This document shows, piece by piece, positions 46,541 through 56,264 of a DNA stretch of 64,000 nucleotides. Below the pieces are notes generated by a model. It worked only from the letters and a program-made list of their open reading frames with translations. It did not search any database and was not told the origin of the DNA. Location of the stretch: contig CAJMMO010000002.1 of assembly GCA_905214545.1 (NCBI GenBank), positions 248,001 through 312,000 on the forward strand, given 5' to 3'. Both the position numbers and the translations under genes were made by a program. Position 1 is the first letter of the stretch; the number at the start of each line of letters is the position of its first letter. The DNA is from an uncultured bacterium (lineage in GTDB: Bacteria > Bacillota > Bacilli > Lactobacillales > Lactobacillaceae).

Positions 46541-46578
46541 CACAAAAAAAGCACCGATCAAAACGATCAGTGCTTTTT
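46541..46578 (-). terminator. Terminator after tRNA-Thr
   Basis: AAAAAGCAC-GATC and GATC-GTGCTTTTT arms around AAAAC, just downstream of the minus-strand tRNA. Confidence 0.85.
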
Positions 46579-46587
46579 TATCTGTGA

Positions 46588-46660
46588 TGCTGACTAAAGG
46601 GTTCGAACCTTCGACCTCCTCATTACTAGTGAGGTGCTCTGCCAACTGAGCTAAGTCAGC
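46588..46660 (-). tRNA. tRNA-Thr (AGU anticodon)
   Basis: On the minus strand a 73-base cloverleaf. The acceptor is GCTGACT/AGTCAGC, the D arm GCTC/GAGC, the anticodon stem CCTCA/TGAGG with loop CTAGTAA (anticodon AGT) and the T loop TTCGAAC. CCA is not encoded. Coordinates may be off by one base. It stands alone between two surface-protein genes. Confidence 0.95.
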
Positions 46661-46717
46661 GTTTCACAACAAATATTAGTATAGCAGAGGATTTCTAAAA
46701 AGCAAGCGCATTTTTAT

Positions 46718-46757
46718 AAAAAAAGAGAGAGCTAGCAGACCTAACTCTCTTTTTTCT
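46718..46757 (-). terminator. Terminator after the 49449 surface gene
   Basis: AAAAAGAGAG and CTCTCTTTTT arms around a loop of about 15 bases, next to the stop codon at 46759. Confidence 0.75.
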
Positions 46758-46758
46758 T

Positions 46759-49449
46759 TTACCATCTTTCGTCTCTTCTGCGGAACAGGACTGCGAAAAA
46801 GCCTAACAGCGCTGATAAGAAGATGGCGATGCCAGACTGCTCGTGTTCGCCGTACATTCTGACTAAGGACTGCTTGCTGACAGGCTGATTCTTAAATTTG
46901 CTGTTCTTGTCCTTTTCTGCCTCTTTAGCCTTTTTAGCATTTTCATGCTTGCGCGCATGCAGCTTCAGGTCGCGGCCGCCGTGGCGGTAGCTGTCGGCCT
47001 TAGCGCGGCCTTGCTGCTGAGTACCGTTGGTCTGCACATCAGCCAGCTTGTAGGCACTTTGCCGGTCGAGTTGGACGGCCCCGCCCTCTTGCAGCAGCTG
47101 GTTGCGGCTCACATTGCTGAGGCGGCTGACCTTGCCGGTGTTTCTGCGCGGCACGTTGTTTTGTGCAGGAGAATGGCTTGGCTGGCCTTGGCTGCTGTGC
47201 TTGCCATTGCTGCTCTTATTACCGTTATGACTTTGGTTGTTTTCTTTATGGCCTTGGTTATCAGACTGGTTGCCGTGGTCTTGGTTGTGCTCGCCATGGT
47301 TGGTCTGACCGTGCTCGCCAAAATTATTTGGCTTATCTGGCTGGCCATTTGGCTTGTTAGGGTTTGTTGGGTTAGTCGGGTTAGTCGGCACATGCGGAAT
47401 GATTGGCTCGTCCGGCGCAAATCTCTGCTCAGTGTAAGTGATCTTGATTTGCGGGTCTTGCCAACTGGCAATGTCGGCTGCCGAAACGGTTTGTTCAGCC
47501 ACTTGCGCTACGGATGGATCGTAACCCATGATCTCTGGCGCAGTAAAAGCACTGAAAGTCCCGCTGGCTGGGGTCCAGGCCCCATAAGTCTTTTTACCGG
47601 TCACAGCGCTTGTCTTAACGGTTCTAGAAAAGTTAACCGTCTGCACCGTGACGTCCTGCTGCCCGTCAGGCCGCACCACGGTAATCGTCCGCGTCAAAGT
47701 CTTCGACTCGGAATTGGTCTGGGTTTGTTCCTTATAGTAGATATCGATCGTTTGGTCAGCAGTATCTTTGTCGACTGCCTGCGCTGGCAATGCGGTCTGG
47801 CTGGCCACGTAGCCTGCAATTTCGGGAACGCTGTAGGCGGCCCAGCTGTGGTTATCGGCAGTTAAGTCTGACCATGAATCAGCGTCTTCCGGATCAGCGC
47901 CAGTCAAAACCTTCCACACAGGCTCATCCAAAAAAGTGCCCGTAATGCCATCCACAGCATCAAACGGCTGGAAAGTAACTACTTGTTTGACCGTCTGTGT
48001 TTGCCCGGCTGGCTCGTGCAAGTTGATGGTCCGAGTCTTGCTGGTTCTTTGGTCCTTATTTGCTTGATAGTTGCGGTAAACAACTACCGGGTGGAACATA
48101 AAGCCCGTGTTCGTTTTAACCGCATCGGCTAAGCCATTAACGGTTTTGACAAACTTATAGCCGGCGGCAGTCGGTACCAGGAAGCCATAGACTTGAAACG
48201 CAGAGTCTGGTTCACCCCAAGCACTTCTAACGTAAGCATCCAGAAAAGATTCGGACGTTTGCAAGATCATGGACGGGCTGATAGTGGTCGCTCCATATTT
48301 GATATACATGGCGAGCGGAAACTTAGCGCCGTACTCTGGATACTCATCACCATAAGCGTTGTAAGGGTTGCCATCCAGATCATCAAATTCAAGCCCAATA
48401 TTGGCCTTGTACTGAGCATGGTAAGCCATCGGGCTCATATTTGGCTGGCTGGAGACGGTGCCCTTGTAGATATAGCGCGAGGAATCTTGAAAAGTGACGG
48501 TCCCGCCGGTCAGATAGTACTTGCCGTTTTTTTCGACAATATTGTCTGGTCCTGGAAATTGCAGGTAAGGGTAATACGGAGCACAACTTGCGTCATACGG
48601 GATTTCCAGATCAGGGATGTCGGTGGTCTGGTCGCTGACGATGCCTATGGCCTGGCCTGCGTGCTTTGCGCTACCATCGGGAGCCGTCGCGTTGACGCTT
48701 CTAACGATGTAGGTTGCACTAACGTTTCTATCATTGTCCGTGGCATTATCGACAGCACGGCTCTTAATGACGATAGGTTCAACGTCAAAACCGTCGTCAA
48801 AAACGCCCTCTGGCGGCGTCCAGGTAAAGTCAGACCACTGACCATTCTCAGCGGTCTGCTTATAGCAAACAAACTTTAACGGACCACTATCGCCATTCAT
48901 TGAGTAGTGAGTGTGGTAAAAAATTGTGATATGCCGCGCAGTTAGATCTTCCGTCGGCTGTTTGTCAGTTTCGTCTTTCTTAGGAGCAGTTGCAGGTTGT
49001 TTGGTGTTGGAAGTGTCCTTCGATTTGTCATCAGAGGAAGTCTTCTTATCGTCAACAGCTGTCTGCGACTTGTCGTCTGCATCCGTTTTTTGCTTGTCAT
49101 CTGCTGCAGTCTTCGACTTGTCGTCTTTGTCAGTCTGCTGATCCTGCTCAGTCTTATTTGCAGGCTTTGCTTCCTGCTGGTCCTTAGCAGTCTGCTGGTC
49201 GCCTTCCGCAGCAGCTGGTGCGTCATTGTCCTTTTTGACCGCATCCCCCATCGGCTGTTTCTGGCCAGTTTCTTCCTTACTATTATGCGCAGCGGACTCC
49301 TGCACAGTCACGGCGGCAGGGTTCGTACTTGCCGCTTGTACGCTGGTTGCGCCCAATGCCAATTGCAAAAGCACTGCGGAGCAGCCGGCAATCAAATATC
49401 TTCTCTTCTTAATGTAGTGTTTGAAATCATAGTGCTTCACTTCAGTCAA
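46759..49449 (-). CDS. Large secreted Mub_B2 protein with atypical signal and non-LPXTG C-terminal anchor
   Basis: An 896-aa protein. TTG 49449 is chosen because AGGAGA lies 7 bases before it. The N-terminus MTEVKHYDFKHYIKKRRYLI and the following hydrophobic run end in TSVQA-A; it is a signal peptide without YSIRK or KxYKxGKxW. An acidic Asp/Lys/Thr repeat spacer runs to about 150. A unique region follows (about 160-440), then two Mub_B2-like domains (SKTRTINLHEPAGQ, LTRTITVVRPDGQ) and a His/Asn/Gly/Lys-rich spacer. The end is RMYGEHEQSG, a membrane segment and RRRDERW, with no LPXTG. It may stay in the membrane or use another sorting signal. Confidence 0.85.
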   Translation of the reverse strand: MTEVKHYDFKHYIKKRRYLIAGCSAVLLQLALGATSVQAASTNPAAVTVQESAAHNSKEETGQKQPMGDAVKKDNDAPAAAEGDQQTAKDQQEAKPANKTEQDQQTDKDDKSKTAADDKQKTDADDKSQTAVDDKKTSSDDKSKDTSNTKQPATAPKKDETDKQPTEDLTARHITIFYHTHYSMNGDSGPLKFVCYKQTAENGQWSDFTWTPPEGVFDDGFDVEPIVIKSRAVDNATDNDRNVSATYIVRSVNATAPDGSAKHAGQAIGIVSDQTTDIPDLEIPYDASCAPYYPYLQFPGPDNIVEKNGKYYLTGGTVTFQDSSRYIYKGTVSSQPNMSPMAYHAQYKANIGLEFDDLDGNPYNAYGDEYPEYGAKFPLAMYIKYGATTISPSMILQTSESFLDAYVRSAWGEPDSAFQVYGFLVPTAAGYKFVKTVNGLADAVKTNTGFMFHPVVVYRNYQANKDQRTSKTRTINLHEPAGQTQTVKQVVTFQPFDAVDGITGTFLDEPVWKVLTGADPEDADSWSDLTADNHSWAAYSVPEIAGYVASQTALPAQAVDKDTADQTIDIYYKEQTQTNSESKTLTRTITVVRPDGQQDVTVQTVNFSRTVKTSAVTGKKTYGAWTPASGTFSAFTAPEIMGYDPSVAQVAEQTVSAADIASWQDPQIKITYTEQRFAPDEPIIPHVPTNPTNPTNPNKPNGQPDKPNNFGEHGQTNHGEHNQDHGNQSDNQGHKENNQSHNGNKSSNGKHSSQGQPSHSPAQNNVPRRNTGKVSRLSNVSRNQLLQEGGAVQLDRQSAYKLADVQTNGTQQQGRAKADSYRHGGRDLKLHARKHENAKKAKEAEKDKNSKFKNQPVSKQSLVRMYGEHEQSGIAIFLSALLGFFAVLFRRRDERW

Positions 49450-49530
49450 CTTAAGTTCTCCTAGTTCGCAGACGTCAATCAGCACTTTTCAATAAAAGCA
49501 CCTGGCTTTTTTACATTTGTATCTCTCTCA

Positions 49531-49539
49531 ATTATAGCA
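49531..49539 (-). promoter_or_regulatory. Extended -10 promoter of the 49449 gene
   Basis: On the minus strand TGCTATAAT, an extended -10 element with perfect TATAAT. No good -35 box is visible. It lies about 80 bases before the TTG start. Confidence 0.5.
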
Positions 49540-49672
49540 GTAAACATGTGTCACCGATCATTTCCAACGGCGTGTCAATGGCTGCCGCAAAGGTGTTACT
49601 ATATATGCGTATAACGAATTCTTTATTTAATCTGGCCTTGGCCAGCTTGTATAATGCCTAGTCTGTATACCA

Positions 49673-49700
49673 TTGACACTATTTGTGGCCAGATTATAAT
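49673..49700 (+). promoter_or_regulatory. Strong promoter of the 49733 adhesin
   Basis: Perfect TTGACA (49673-49678), a 16-base spacer and perfect TATAAT (49695-49700). A second TATAAT at 49650 sits after a CTGGCCTTGGCCAG inverted repeat, and GGCCAG is repeated ahead of both -10 boxes. The region 49450-49672 holds otherwise only the divergent promoter. Confidence 0.75.
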
Positions 49701-49900
49701 ACTTTTGTTATTAGTTATTTATAGGAGGGAACATGATTTCAAAAAATAATTTGCAGTTAAAAAATCAGCAAGCTACCGAACGTGTACCCCAAGTTAAGCG
49801 TTGGTGTTGCTTCCGTCCTCATCAGTACCACTTTGTACTTGGGTGCAGCGCGTGTGGCTCATGCTGAGACGACAATTGCACAATCAGGACAAGCTGGTTA

Positions 49901-49916
49901 TGTTACACGTGAAACA
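49901..49916. other. parS: parS site
   Basis: TGTTACACGTGAAACA, an exact match to TGTTNCACGTGAAACA, inside the adhesin coding sequence just after the signal peptide (encodes YVTRET). Confidence 0.75.
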
Positions 49917-52900
49917 CAGACAACTAGTCAGACTGAAAATAGCACGCAGACGAATCCGACTAGTGCAAATACCCAGCAGCAAGCAAATACTTCTGCTGCT
50001 CAGCAACCGGCACAAACTACGGTTCAAGCTCAGAACGCTGCCCCTGCTCCGCAGCAAAACAACGCTTTGCATGCAGAATTGAGCGATGGCACCACCTTAG
50101 ACATCAGCCGCAATACGATCGGTAACACTGGTGACGCTAGCAAGCTCTCTGTCACGGTCAACATTGCCAATGCCAAACGGGGCGACCATTACACGCTGTT
50201 TATCCCTAAAGGCGAAGCCTACTCAATTGATAACCTCAATGATCAAAAACTGACGACGAGTGGGACGACCACCATTACCGAAACCGATGCTGGTTACACC
50301 ATCCAAGACCTCATTAATGTAAGCAATACCGCTATCAGCCAGGTTTTTGAGTTAACGCCAAAAAACAATTACGGCCAGCAGGCGATTCCGATGAAAGAAA
50401 TCGGCGAGATGCTGAAGCAGGTGACCCTTAAAAAGACTGGCTCTAATAGCTCAGAAACCAGTCTGAACTTCACACAGGTGATCACACCGCAATGGCAGCC
50501 AAGCTTTAAACGCGAGTACCCTAGCGACGGCAAGCTGTTTCCTAATACCGACTACACTTACAACCTGTCGATCAGAGAAACTAATGGTGTTCAAAACGGT
50601 ATTTCTTATGACAGCAACCGCATTAACTCAGCGGTCAACACGGACGCTACGATCACGATTCCAGTACCGGCCAGCTTTGTGTTAGACACAGCCAGAACTA
50701 ATGCCGCCAATAGTTTCAAAGATAAGACCGCGATCACCCAGCCTGGAGGCAAGGGACATGCGATCGTCATCCACGTTCCAAAGGGCGGCGGCAACCAAGG
50801 CTATGAAGGTGCTCCCGGCTACCGCTTAATTGGCTACTACGATATTGATCAGCCCGCAGACGATACGGTTGTGAAAGCAACTGATCAAATTAAGATCGAA
50901 CAGACAATCACCAGATACGATGGCAGCACTTACCAGATGGTCAAGACTTTAGATCCTTGGTCCGACACTTTGGTTGGCAAGAGCACTCCAGCCGAACCGG
51001 CTGCTGCCACTGGCCAAGTGGGGTATAACAGGACTTCAGACGTCCAGGACTTGCCAGTACAGGTGGACCCAAGCAAGGCTTTGATCTACTTCACCTTTGG
51101 CAACAAGGCGCCTTACAGCGTAACTAACGGCAAAATCACCCTGGACATTGCTGACGGCTTAAAGATCAATAAAATCACGACGCCGGCTGATGCCTCTTTG
51201 CTGCCGGGTACAACCAGCTATGGCTACACGGCTACCCTTTCTGACGGCTCAACCATTAATGGTACTGTTGCTGCGGGCAATGATGTAACGACCAGCAATG
51301 GCTTATCAATTAAAGCAATCGTCTTCACACCTAACTTGGTAGCCGCTGGTGCAAATGAAAACTGCGTTATTACCAACAGCACTGCGTTTATGTTGTTCGG
51401 TGCAGTTGACCCTAGCGTTCCGAATGGCACAAAGTTGTCTTCAACCATCACCTTCGAATACGCAGTAACCGATGCTAAGGGTACACATACTGCAACAGCC
51501 AATAGCACCAACGTGCAAAAGGCCAGTGCGCCTTATACTTCGCTTGCCGTTTATACTTATCAATCCGAAAATGTCGCTTATAATTACCTTTCCGTATACA
51601 ATTCAACAGACACAAAGACGGTCAGCTACGCACATGAACCGATCCTTTACTATGTCCTGCCTGCTGCTACAAGCTATGACAGCATTTCCAACCTCCAGGG
51701 CAATCCTAAAGTCAGCGTGGAGACTGTCAATGGCCGCACGGTCGTCAAAGTTGATTACACGGGAACTAATTTTGATTTCGTAACTTCCGGCGGTGCAAAT
51801 ACACAAGTCCACATTAAAAATGTACCTTTTGCAGTTAGCGGCGATTATCCTTACGCAGTCTACATCTACAGTCCAACCACCCAGTTCAATAAAGATGCCA
51901 CCAACAAGGACGTGGCCTCTATCAAGGATTTTGACAGTGCATACACTGATGGCCATGTTAAGAATACTTACCTAGTTGGCGCGGGCACTTGGAAGGTTTC
52001 TGCTGCTAATGAAACTGGGATTTATAATTTTAAAAACGCCGCCTTAGAAAAAAGTGCTTCCATAAAAAATACAGGCGACGGCAAAATGTTCTTTTACTCT
52101 ATAGTCGCAAATAATTCAAAAACTGCTTTGCAGAACGCCATCGATATCTACAATATCGATAATCCGGATGTCTTTAAGCTGGGCCCCACTGCTTCTCAAC
52201 CTGCATTGTTCAGTTTATTGAGACTAGCAGCTCCTGCGCCTGCACCCACTGCTTATGAACCTGTAACTTCTTCTGATTCAAAAAAATATGAATACCTGTT
52301 TTCTACTAAAGAATTTACAAATCAAGGCGGCAAGAGCCGGAGCAGTCAGCTTGATCTAACGGACTATGGCTATGTACCTGCTAGCCAAGTTACTGATTGG
52401 TCACAAATTAAATCTATTGCTATCAAGCTTGGCGATATTCAAAGTCAATCCAAGCCAATATCATTCACTATAAACGGCCACGATCCGAATATTAGAGAAG
52501 ATGCAGGCCAGACAGTAGGCCTTCACCCATTCCTTTTCACTGATAATATGAAACCAATTATCAGTGATCCGAATGACGACCCGCATATCACGATAACTGG
52601 CACCCCAACGGACAAGGTCACAAAAATCTTTTATACAATTGTGGATGAGAAGTTTAAGGACAGTCAACCAAGTGAGTGGACAGTACTTGTCCCACCTACT
52701 GCTTTTGAACAAACTGGTAATGCCGGTGACCCAGTGCCGGACAGTGTTAAAACTGACTGGGCTCAAATTTTGGCTCAAAAGATAAAACCGTACCAGGACG
52801 AAGGTTATGTAGTTAAGGGCTCTTACGCCGTTCCGAATAAATTTGGAACAGAGAATCAGACAATTAGAGTAGCTTTAGTCCACGGTACGATCCGGATTGA

Positions 52901-53969
52901 TTACGACCACCCAGGCCACCCTGGTCAAAAGATTAATCCTAACGACCCGAATTCGCCGAAATATCCTGATAATTCAGGAAAAGATCAATTGAAAAAGACA
53001 GTAACACGGACGATTACGTTTAGGGGTGCAGGTGACCAGACCCCTGCTTCGCAAAAACAAAGTGCCAGCTTCACAGCTATCGGCACTATCGACAAGTTCA
53101 CCGGCCAATGGATTAATGCCGGCACCCACCCGCAAGTTGTCAACGGTCCGCACTGGATCAGCACAGGCAACAGTACCGTGCCCGCAGTCGACGTGCCTGC
53201 CATCCCTGGCTATAACGTTGCTATCAGCCGCGACGGCAACGAAAATAACACGCAAGTTGATGCTGTCACACTGACAGCTGATACGGACAGCTACACCGTA
53301 AATGTGGTCTACACTAAAAACGCAACTGCTGTTGTCAAATATGTAGACTTAGACAAACTGGACTCCGCTGGCCAGCCGAGCGTAATTAAGACTTCCTACG
53401 TCCTGCAAGGTGCAACAGGAGCCCACATCAACTACAGCACGGCTGATACGATTTCTTCTTTAGAAAAGGAAGGTTATGTCTTAGACAGCAATGGCTTTGA
53501 TCCGAATGGCACCACCCCTGTCTTTGGCGAAGCTGGCAAGCAAGCCAACTACGTGGTCAAGATGAAGCATAAACTGATCACGGTCACTCCAGACCACCCG
53601 CAAGACGACAAAACGCCGTTGCCGGACAACCCAACTAAAAACTACCCGGCAGGTGTGAACACTGACGACTTAAACAAGACTGTTACTAGAACCATCAAGC
53701 TGCACAAGTCGAATGGGGTAGAAACTGTCACTCAGGAGGTCAAGCTGACCCGGTCTGCAACTGTCGACGAAGTAAACGGCAAGGTCACTTACGGCAACTG
53801 GTCAACCGGCACTTGGCCTGCTTACACAGCGCCGCAAATCTCCAGCTATACCGCTTCGCCAAGCAAGGTTTCAAAACAGACCGTCACGAGCGATACGGCA
53901 GACACCACCGTGGATATCCACTACATGGTGCAGACGCCGATTGAACCGTCAACACCGCCAGCACCGCCA

Positions 53970-54162
53970 ACACCTAACAAGCCGAATAAGCCTAATAATC
54001 CTGTTGGCCCTGAACAGCCTGTCGATCCAAACAAGCCTGTTCAACCTAACAAACCTAATAAACCAGTTGAGCCTAATAAGCCAGTTGAACCAAATAAGCC
54101 TAATAAACCAGTTCAACCGAACAAGCCAAGTTTGCCTAACAAGCCGGCTCAGCCAAACAAGA
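53970..54162 (+). repeat. Pro/Asn/Lys wall-spanning repeat
   Basis: Degenerate tandem codons for PNKPxxPNKP and PVEPNKP units, just before the LPQTG sorting signal. This is the usual rigid wall spacer. Confidence 0.85.
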
Positions 54163-54366
54163 CAACTATGAGACTCAAGGCTGCTACAACCAGCAACAAG
54201 TCAACTATGCGACTCAAAGCCGCCGTTGCATCACAGTCTGCTGCCAGCCATGACCGCGACACCCTGCCGCAAACCGGCACCAGCGCCGCATCCCTCATCG
54301 GCATGGGCCTCGCCAGCATCCTGGCCGCCCTCGGCTTAACCGACCGCAAACGCAAACATTAAGGCA

Positions 54367-54408
54367 TAAAAAAACCGCTAGAGTAAAAACTCTAGCGGTC
54401 TTTTTTTA
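54367..54408. terminator. Bidirectional terminator
   Basis: ACCGCTAGAGT, AAAA loop, ACTCTAGCGGT with A and T runs, between converging genes. Confidence 0.92.
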
Positions 54409-55272
54409 TTTACCCCACAAGAATTGAATCAACAAGCGGTTCACCTGCGGGTTATTTTCATGCAGCCGGCTGTGCTGGGCATCGGCGCCCTTCAGCTCAA
54501 CTTCCCGGTAAGACTTCGCACGGTCCTTCACCAGGTACTTCAAGGACTTCGCCGAGTTGACCGGCACCGCCCCATCGGAGTTTGAGCCGTCCTGCTTGTT
54601 GCCGAAGATATTCAGCACCCGTGTCTGGCGCGGAAACCTTTTTCTCAAAGTCAGCAGCGGGCGGTAAGTATCAGTCTCATAGCGCGGCTTGCCCTGCTTA
54701 TTCACCGGGCTGTCTGAGTGCGGTTCCCCCGCGATGCCGTTGTAGTGGCCGGCAATGGCCACCAAGTGACTAACCTTCGGCAGCTTGCTGTTATGGGCAT
54801 TGTCGTTGATGTAGTTGATGATCTCCAAGTTGCCCATCGAGTGGCCGACCAAGTTGATCGCCTTGTAGTGGTGCTGGCGCTCCAGAGCCAACACGACGTT
54901 TTTAACGTAGGTGCCGCCGTGGCGGTAGCCCTTTACGTAGTCGTCTTGGTAGTCAGACAGCTTGTTGTCTTCCAAGTTGACCTCGACGATCGGGTTCACA
55001 GCCTTGGCCGGGATTTTTTTATTAAAAAAGACTTTGCCGTGGCGGTCCACATCAGCGCGTACAATGACGCCGGCCGCCCCCGCACGCTTAGCCGCGTGCG
55101 TCATCTTGGTTTCAGCTTTCGCACTGCTGCCCCAGCCGTGCACGAAGATCGTCGGCGTGGACGCTTGCACATACTTGCGGGCTGCCTCGCTATGATGCCA
55201 AGCCCCCAAGCCGAAGACGACGATTGCCGCTGCGGCAACAATGCTCAGCAGATAAATTACACGACGCCGCAT
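54406..55272 (-). CDS. DUF915 alpha/beta hydrolase, cell-surface type
   Basis: A 288-aa hydrolase. An N-terminal hydrophobic segment (about 5-24) acts as signal or anchor. The domain starts TIFVHGWGSSAKAETKM, has the nucleophile elbow GHSMGN (Ser near residue 146), an acid region IFGNKQDGSNSDGAVP and a C-terminal His in QHSRLHENN. DUF915 proteins of lactobacilli are annotated as cell-surface hydrolases of unknown substrate. It lies 23 bases downstream of the next hydrolase in one operon. Confidence 0.87.
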   Translation of the reverse strand: MRRRVIYLLSIVAAAAIVVFGLGAWHHSEAARKYVQASTPTIFVHGWGSSAKAETKMTHAAKRAGAAGVIVRADVDRHGKVFFNKKIPAKAVNPIVEVNLEDNKLSDYQDDYVKGYRHGGTYVKNVVLALERQHHYKAINLVGHSMGNLEIINYINDNAHNSKLPKVSHLVAIAGHYNGIAGEPHSDSPVNKQGKPRYETDTYRPLLTLRKRFPRQTRVLNIFGNKQDGSNSDGAVPVNSAKSLKYLVKDRAKSYREVELKGADAQHSRLHENNPQVNRLLIQFLWGK

Positions 55273-55295
55273 TGAACCACCCTTTACTTTTTTAA

Positions 55296-56252
55296 TTAAT
55301 TAAGCGCCTTTTTGAAAAAGTCTTCCAGCTTATCAAACGGAATCTTGTCGACCCGGTCGTACAGATCGATGTGTTCGCAGTCAGGTACAATATATTCTTC
55401 TTTGGGCTCGTTAGCCAGCTTGTAGGCACGCTCAGAATAAGCACGGGAGTGGGCCTTGTCGCCAAAGACGAACAGAATCGGGCGCGGTGAAATTTCGTCG
55501 ATGTAGTCTAAGGCTGAAAACTGCAGCATGGCCAGCTGAGACGTGGTCGTAAAGCCGCCGCGGGCGTTGTGGTGGAAGCCGCGCGGTACGGCGTAAAAGC
55601 GCAGCCATTCCTTGCTGATGGGGTCGACGTCCGGCAATGAATCAACATCCGGGTAAGGCTTAGTCGGAAACATCGGCTTGTATTCCTGGAAGCCGTTTGC
55701 GTAGTCTTCCCAGCGCTGGCGGGACAGTTCGTCCTTCATTTGATCCAGCTGCTTTTTTGACAAGTTCATCATGCCGCGGGCGTCCGTGATGTCGTACATC
55801 GAAGCGGTCGCTACAGCTTTGATCCGCGTGTCGGCGGCAGCGGCAGCCAGTGAAAAGCCGCCGGAGCCGCAGATACCGATGACGCCGATGCGTTCGCGGT
55901 CGACAAACGGCACGTCGATGCCCAGGTAGTCGACGGCTGCGCTGAAGGATTCCGCAAACAATTCCGGCGAAGAAGCGTGGCGCGGCGTGCCTGCGGATTC
56001 GCCCATGTTGGCCTGGTCAAAGGTCAAAACGACGAAGCCGCGCTGGGCCAGCTCATTAGCGTAGACCACCGGGCCCTGTTCTTTCACGCCGCCGTAAGGG
56101 GCGCCGACGATCAGAGCCGGGTGTTCTTGGGTCTGGTCCAGGTCTTTTGCGTAGTAGAGATCGCCGGCCAGCTTAGTGTTTAAGCGGTTGTGGAATTCCA
56201 CGTGATCGCGCTGGACGTTTTTGCTTAAGTTAGTGATGTAGCCGTATGACAT
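55296..56252 (-). CDS. Dienelactone hydrolase/YcjY-like alpha/beta hydrolase
   Basis: A 318-aa cytoplasmic alpha/beta hydrolase. The nucleophile position reads GICGSGGF (about residue 130), so a Cys, not Ser, sits in the elbow, as in dienelactone hydrolases. Early motif VGAPYGGVKEQG and late FVFGDKAHSR and CEHIDLYD give the rest of the site. The substrate is unknown. It is the middle gene of acetyltransferase-hydrolase-hydrolase. Confidence 0.84.
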   Translation of the reverse strand: MSYGYITNLSKNVQRDHVEFHNRLNTKLAGDLYYAKDLDQTQEHPALIVGAPYGGVKEQGPVVYANELAQRGFVVLTFDQANMGESAGTPRHASSPELFAESFSAAVDYLGIDVPFVDRERIGVIGICGSGGFSLAAAAADTRIKAVATASMYDITDARGMMNLSKKQLDQMKDELSRQRWEDYANGFQEYKPMFPTKPYPDVDSLPDVDPISKEWLRFYAVPRGFHHNARGGFTTTSQLAMLQFSALDYIDEISPRPILFVFGDKAHSRAYSERAYKLANEPKEEYIVPDCEHIDLYDRVDKIPFDKLEDFFKKALN

Positions 56253-56264
56253 TGTTTCTTCCTC

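Larger units (their letters stand above)
49733..54362 (+). pseudogene. LPXTG Mub-like adhesin with a frameshift in the signal peptide
   Basis: ATG 49733 follows TAGGAGGGAAC and the strong promoter at 49673. It encodes MISKNNLQLKNQQATER, then the frame is lost at GTACCCCAAG (about 49784-49793). The remaining 1526 codons are open in the +1 frame from GTG 49782 (YPKLSVGVASVLIS, cleavage near AHA-E), which lacks a ribosome binding site. Removing one C of CCCC would join the two parts. The mature protein has a large N-terminal beta-rich region (about 100-1090), Mub_B2 and MucBP units (about 1090-1400), a Lys/Pro/Asn wall spacer, LPQTG and DRKRKH. It may be a pseudogene, or weakly made from the GTG. 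Confidence 0.8.

Noticed and set aside
46344..46649. A 101-codon plus-strand frame across the tRNA-Thr
   Set aside because: It runs antisense to a YSIRK signal, through a terminator and the tRNA; the tail FEPSTSSLLVRCSAN is the familiar false protein read from a tRNA.
46945..47865. A 306-codon plus-strand frame opposite the 49449 gene
   Set aside because: Antisense shadow of a repeat-rich, Lys/Asn-rich coding region; its hydrophobic look comes from the complement of Asn/Lys/His codons.
53970..54162. Short tandem repeats considered as a CRISPR array
   Set aside because: The repeats are in frame, degenerate, without spacers, and encode the Pro/Lys/Asn wall spacer.
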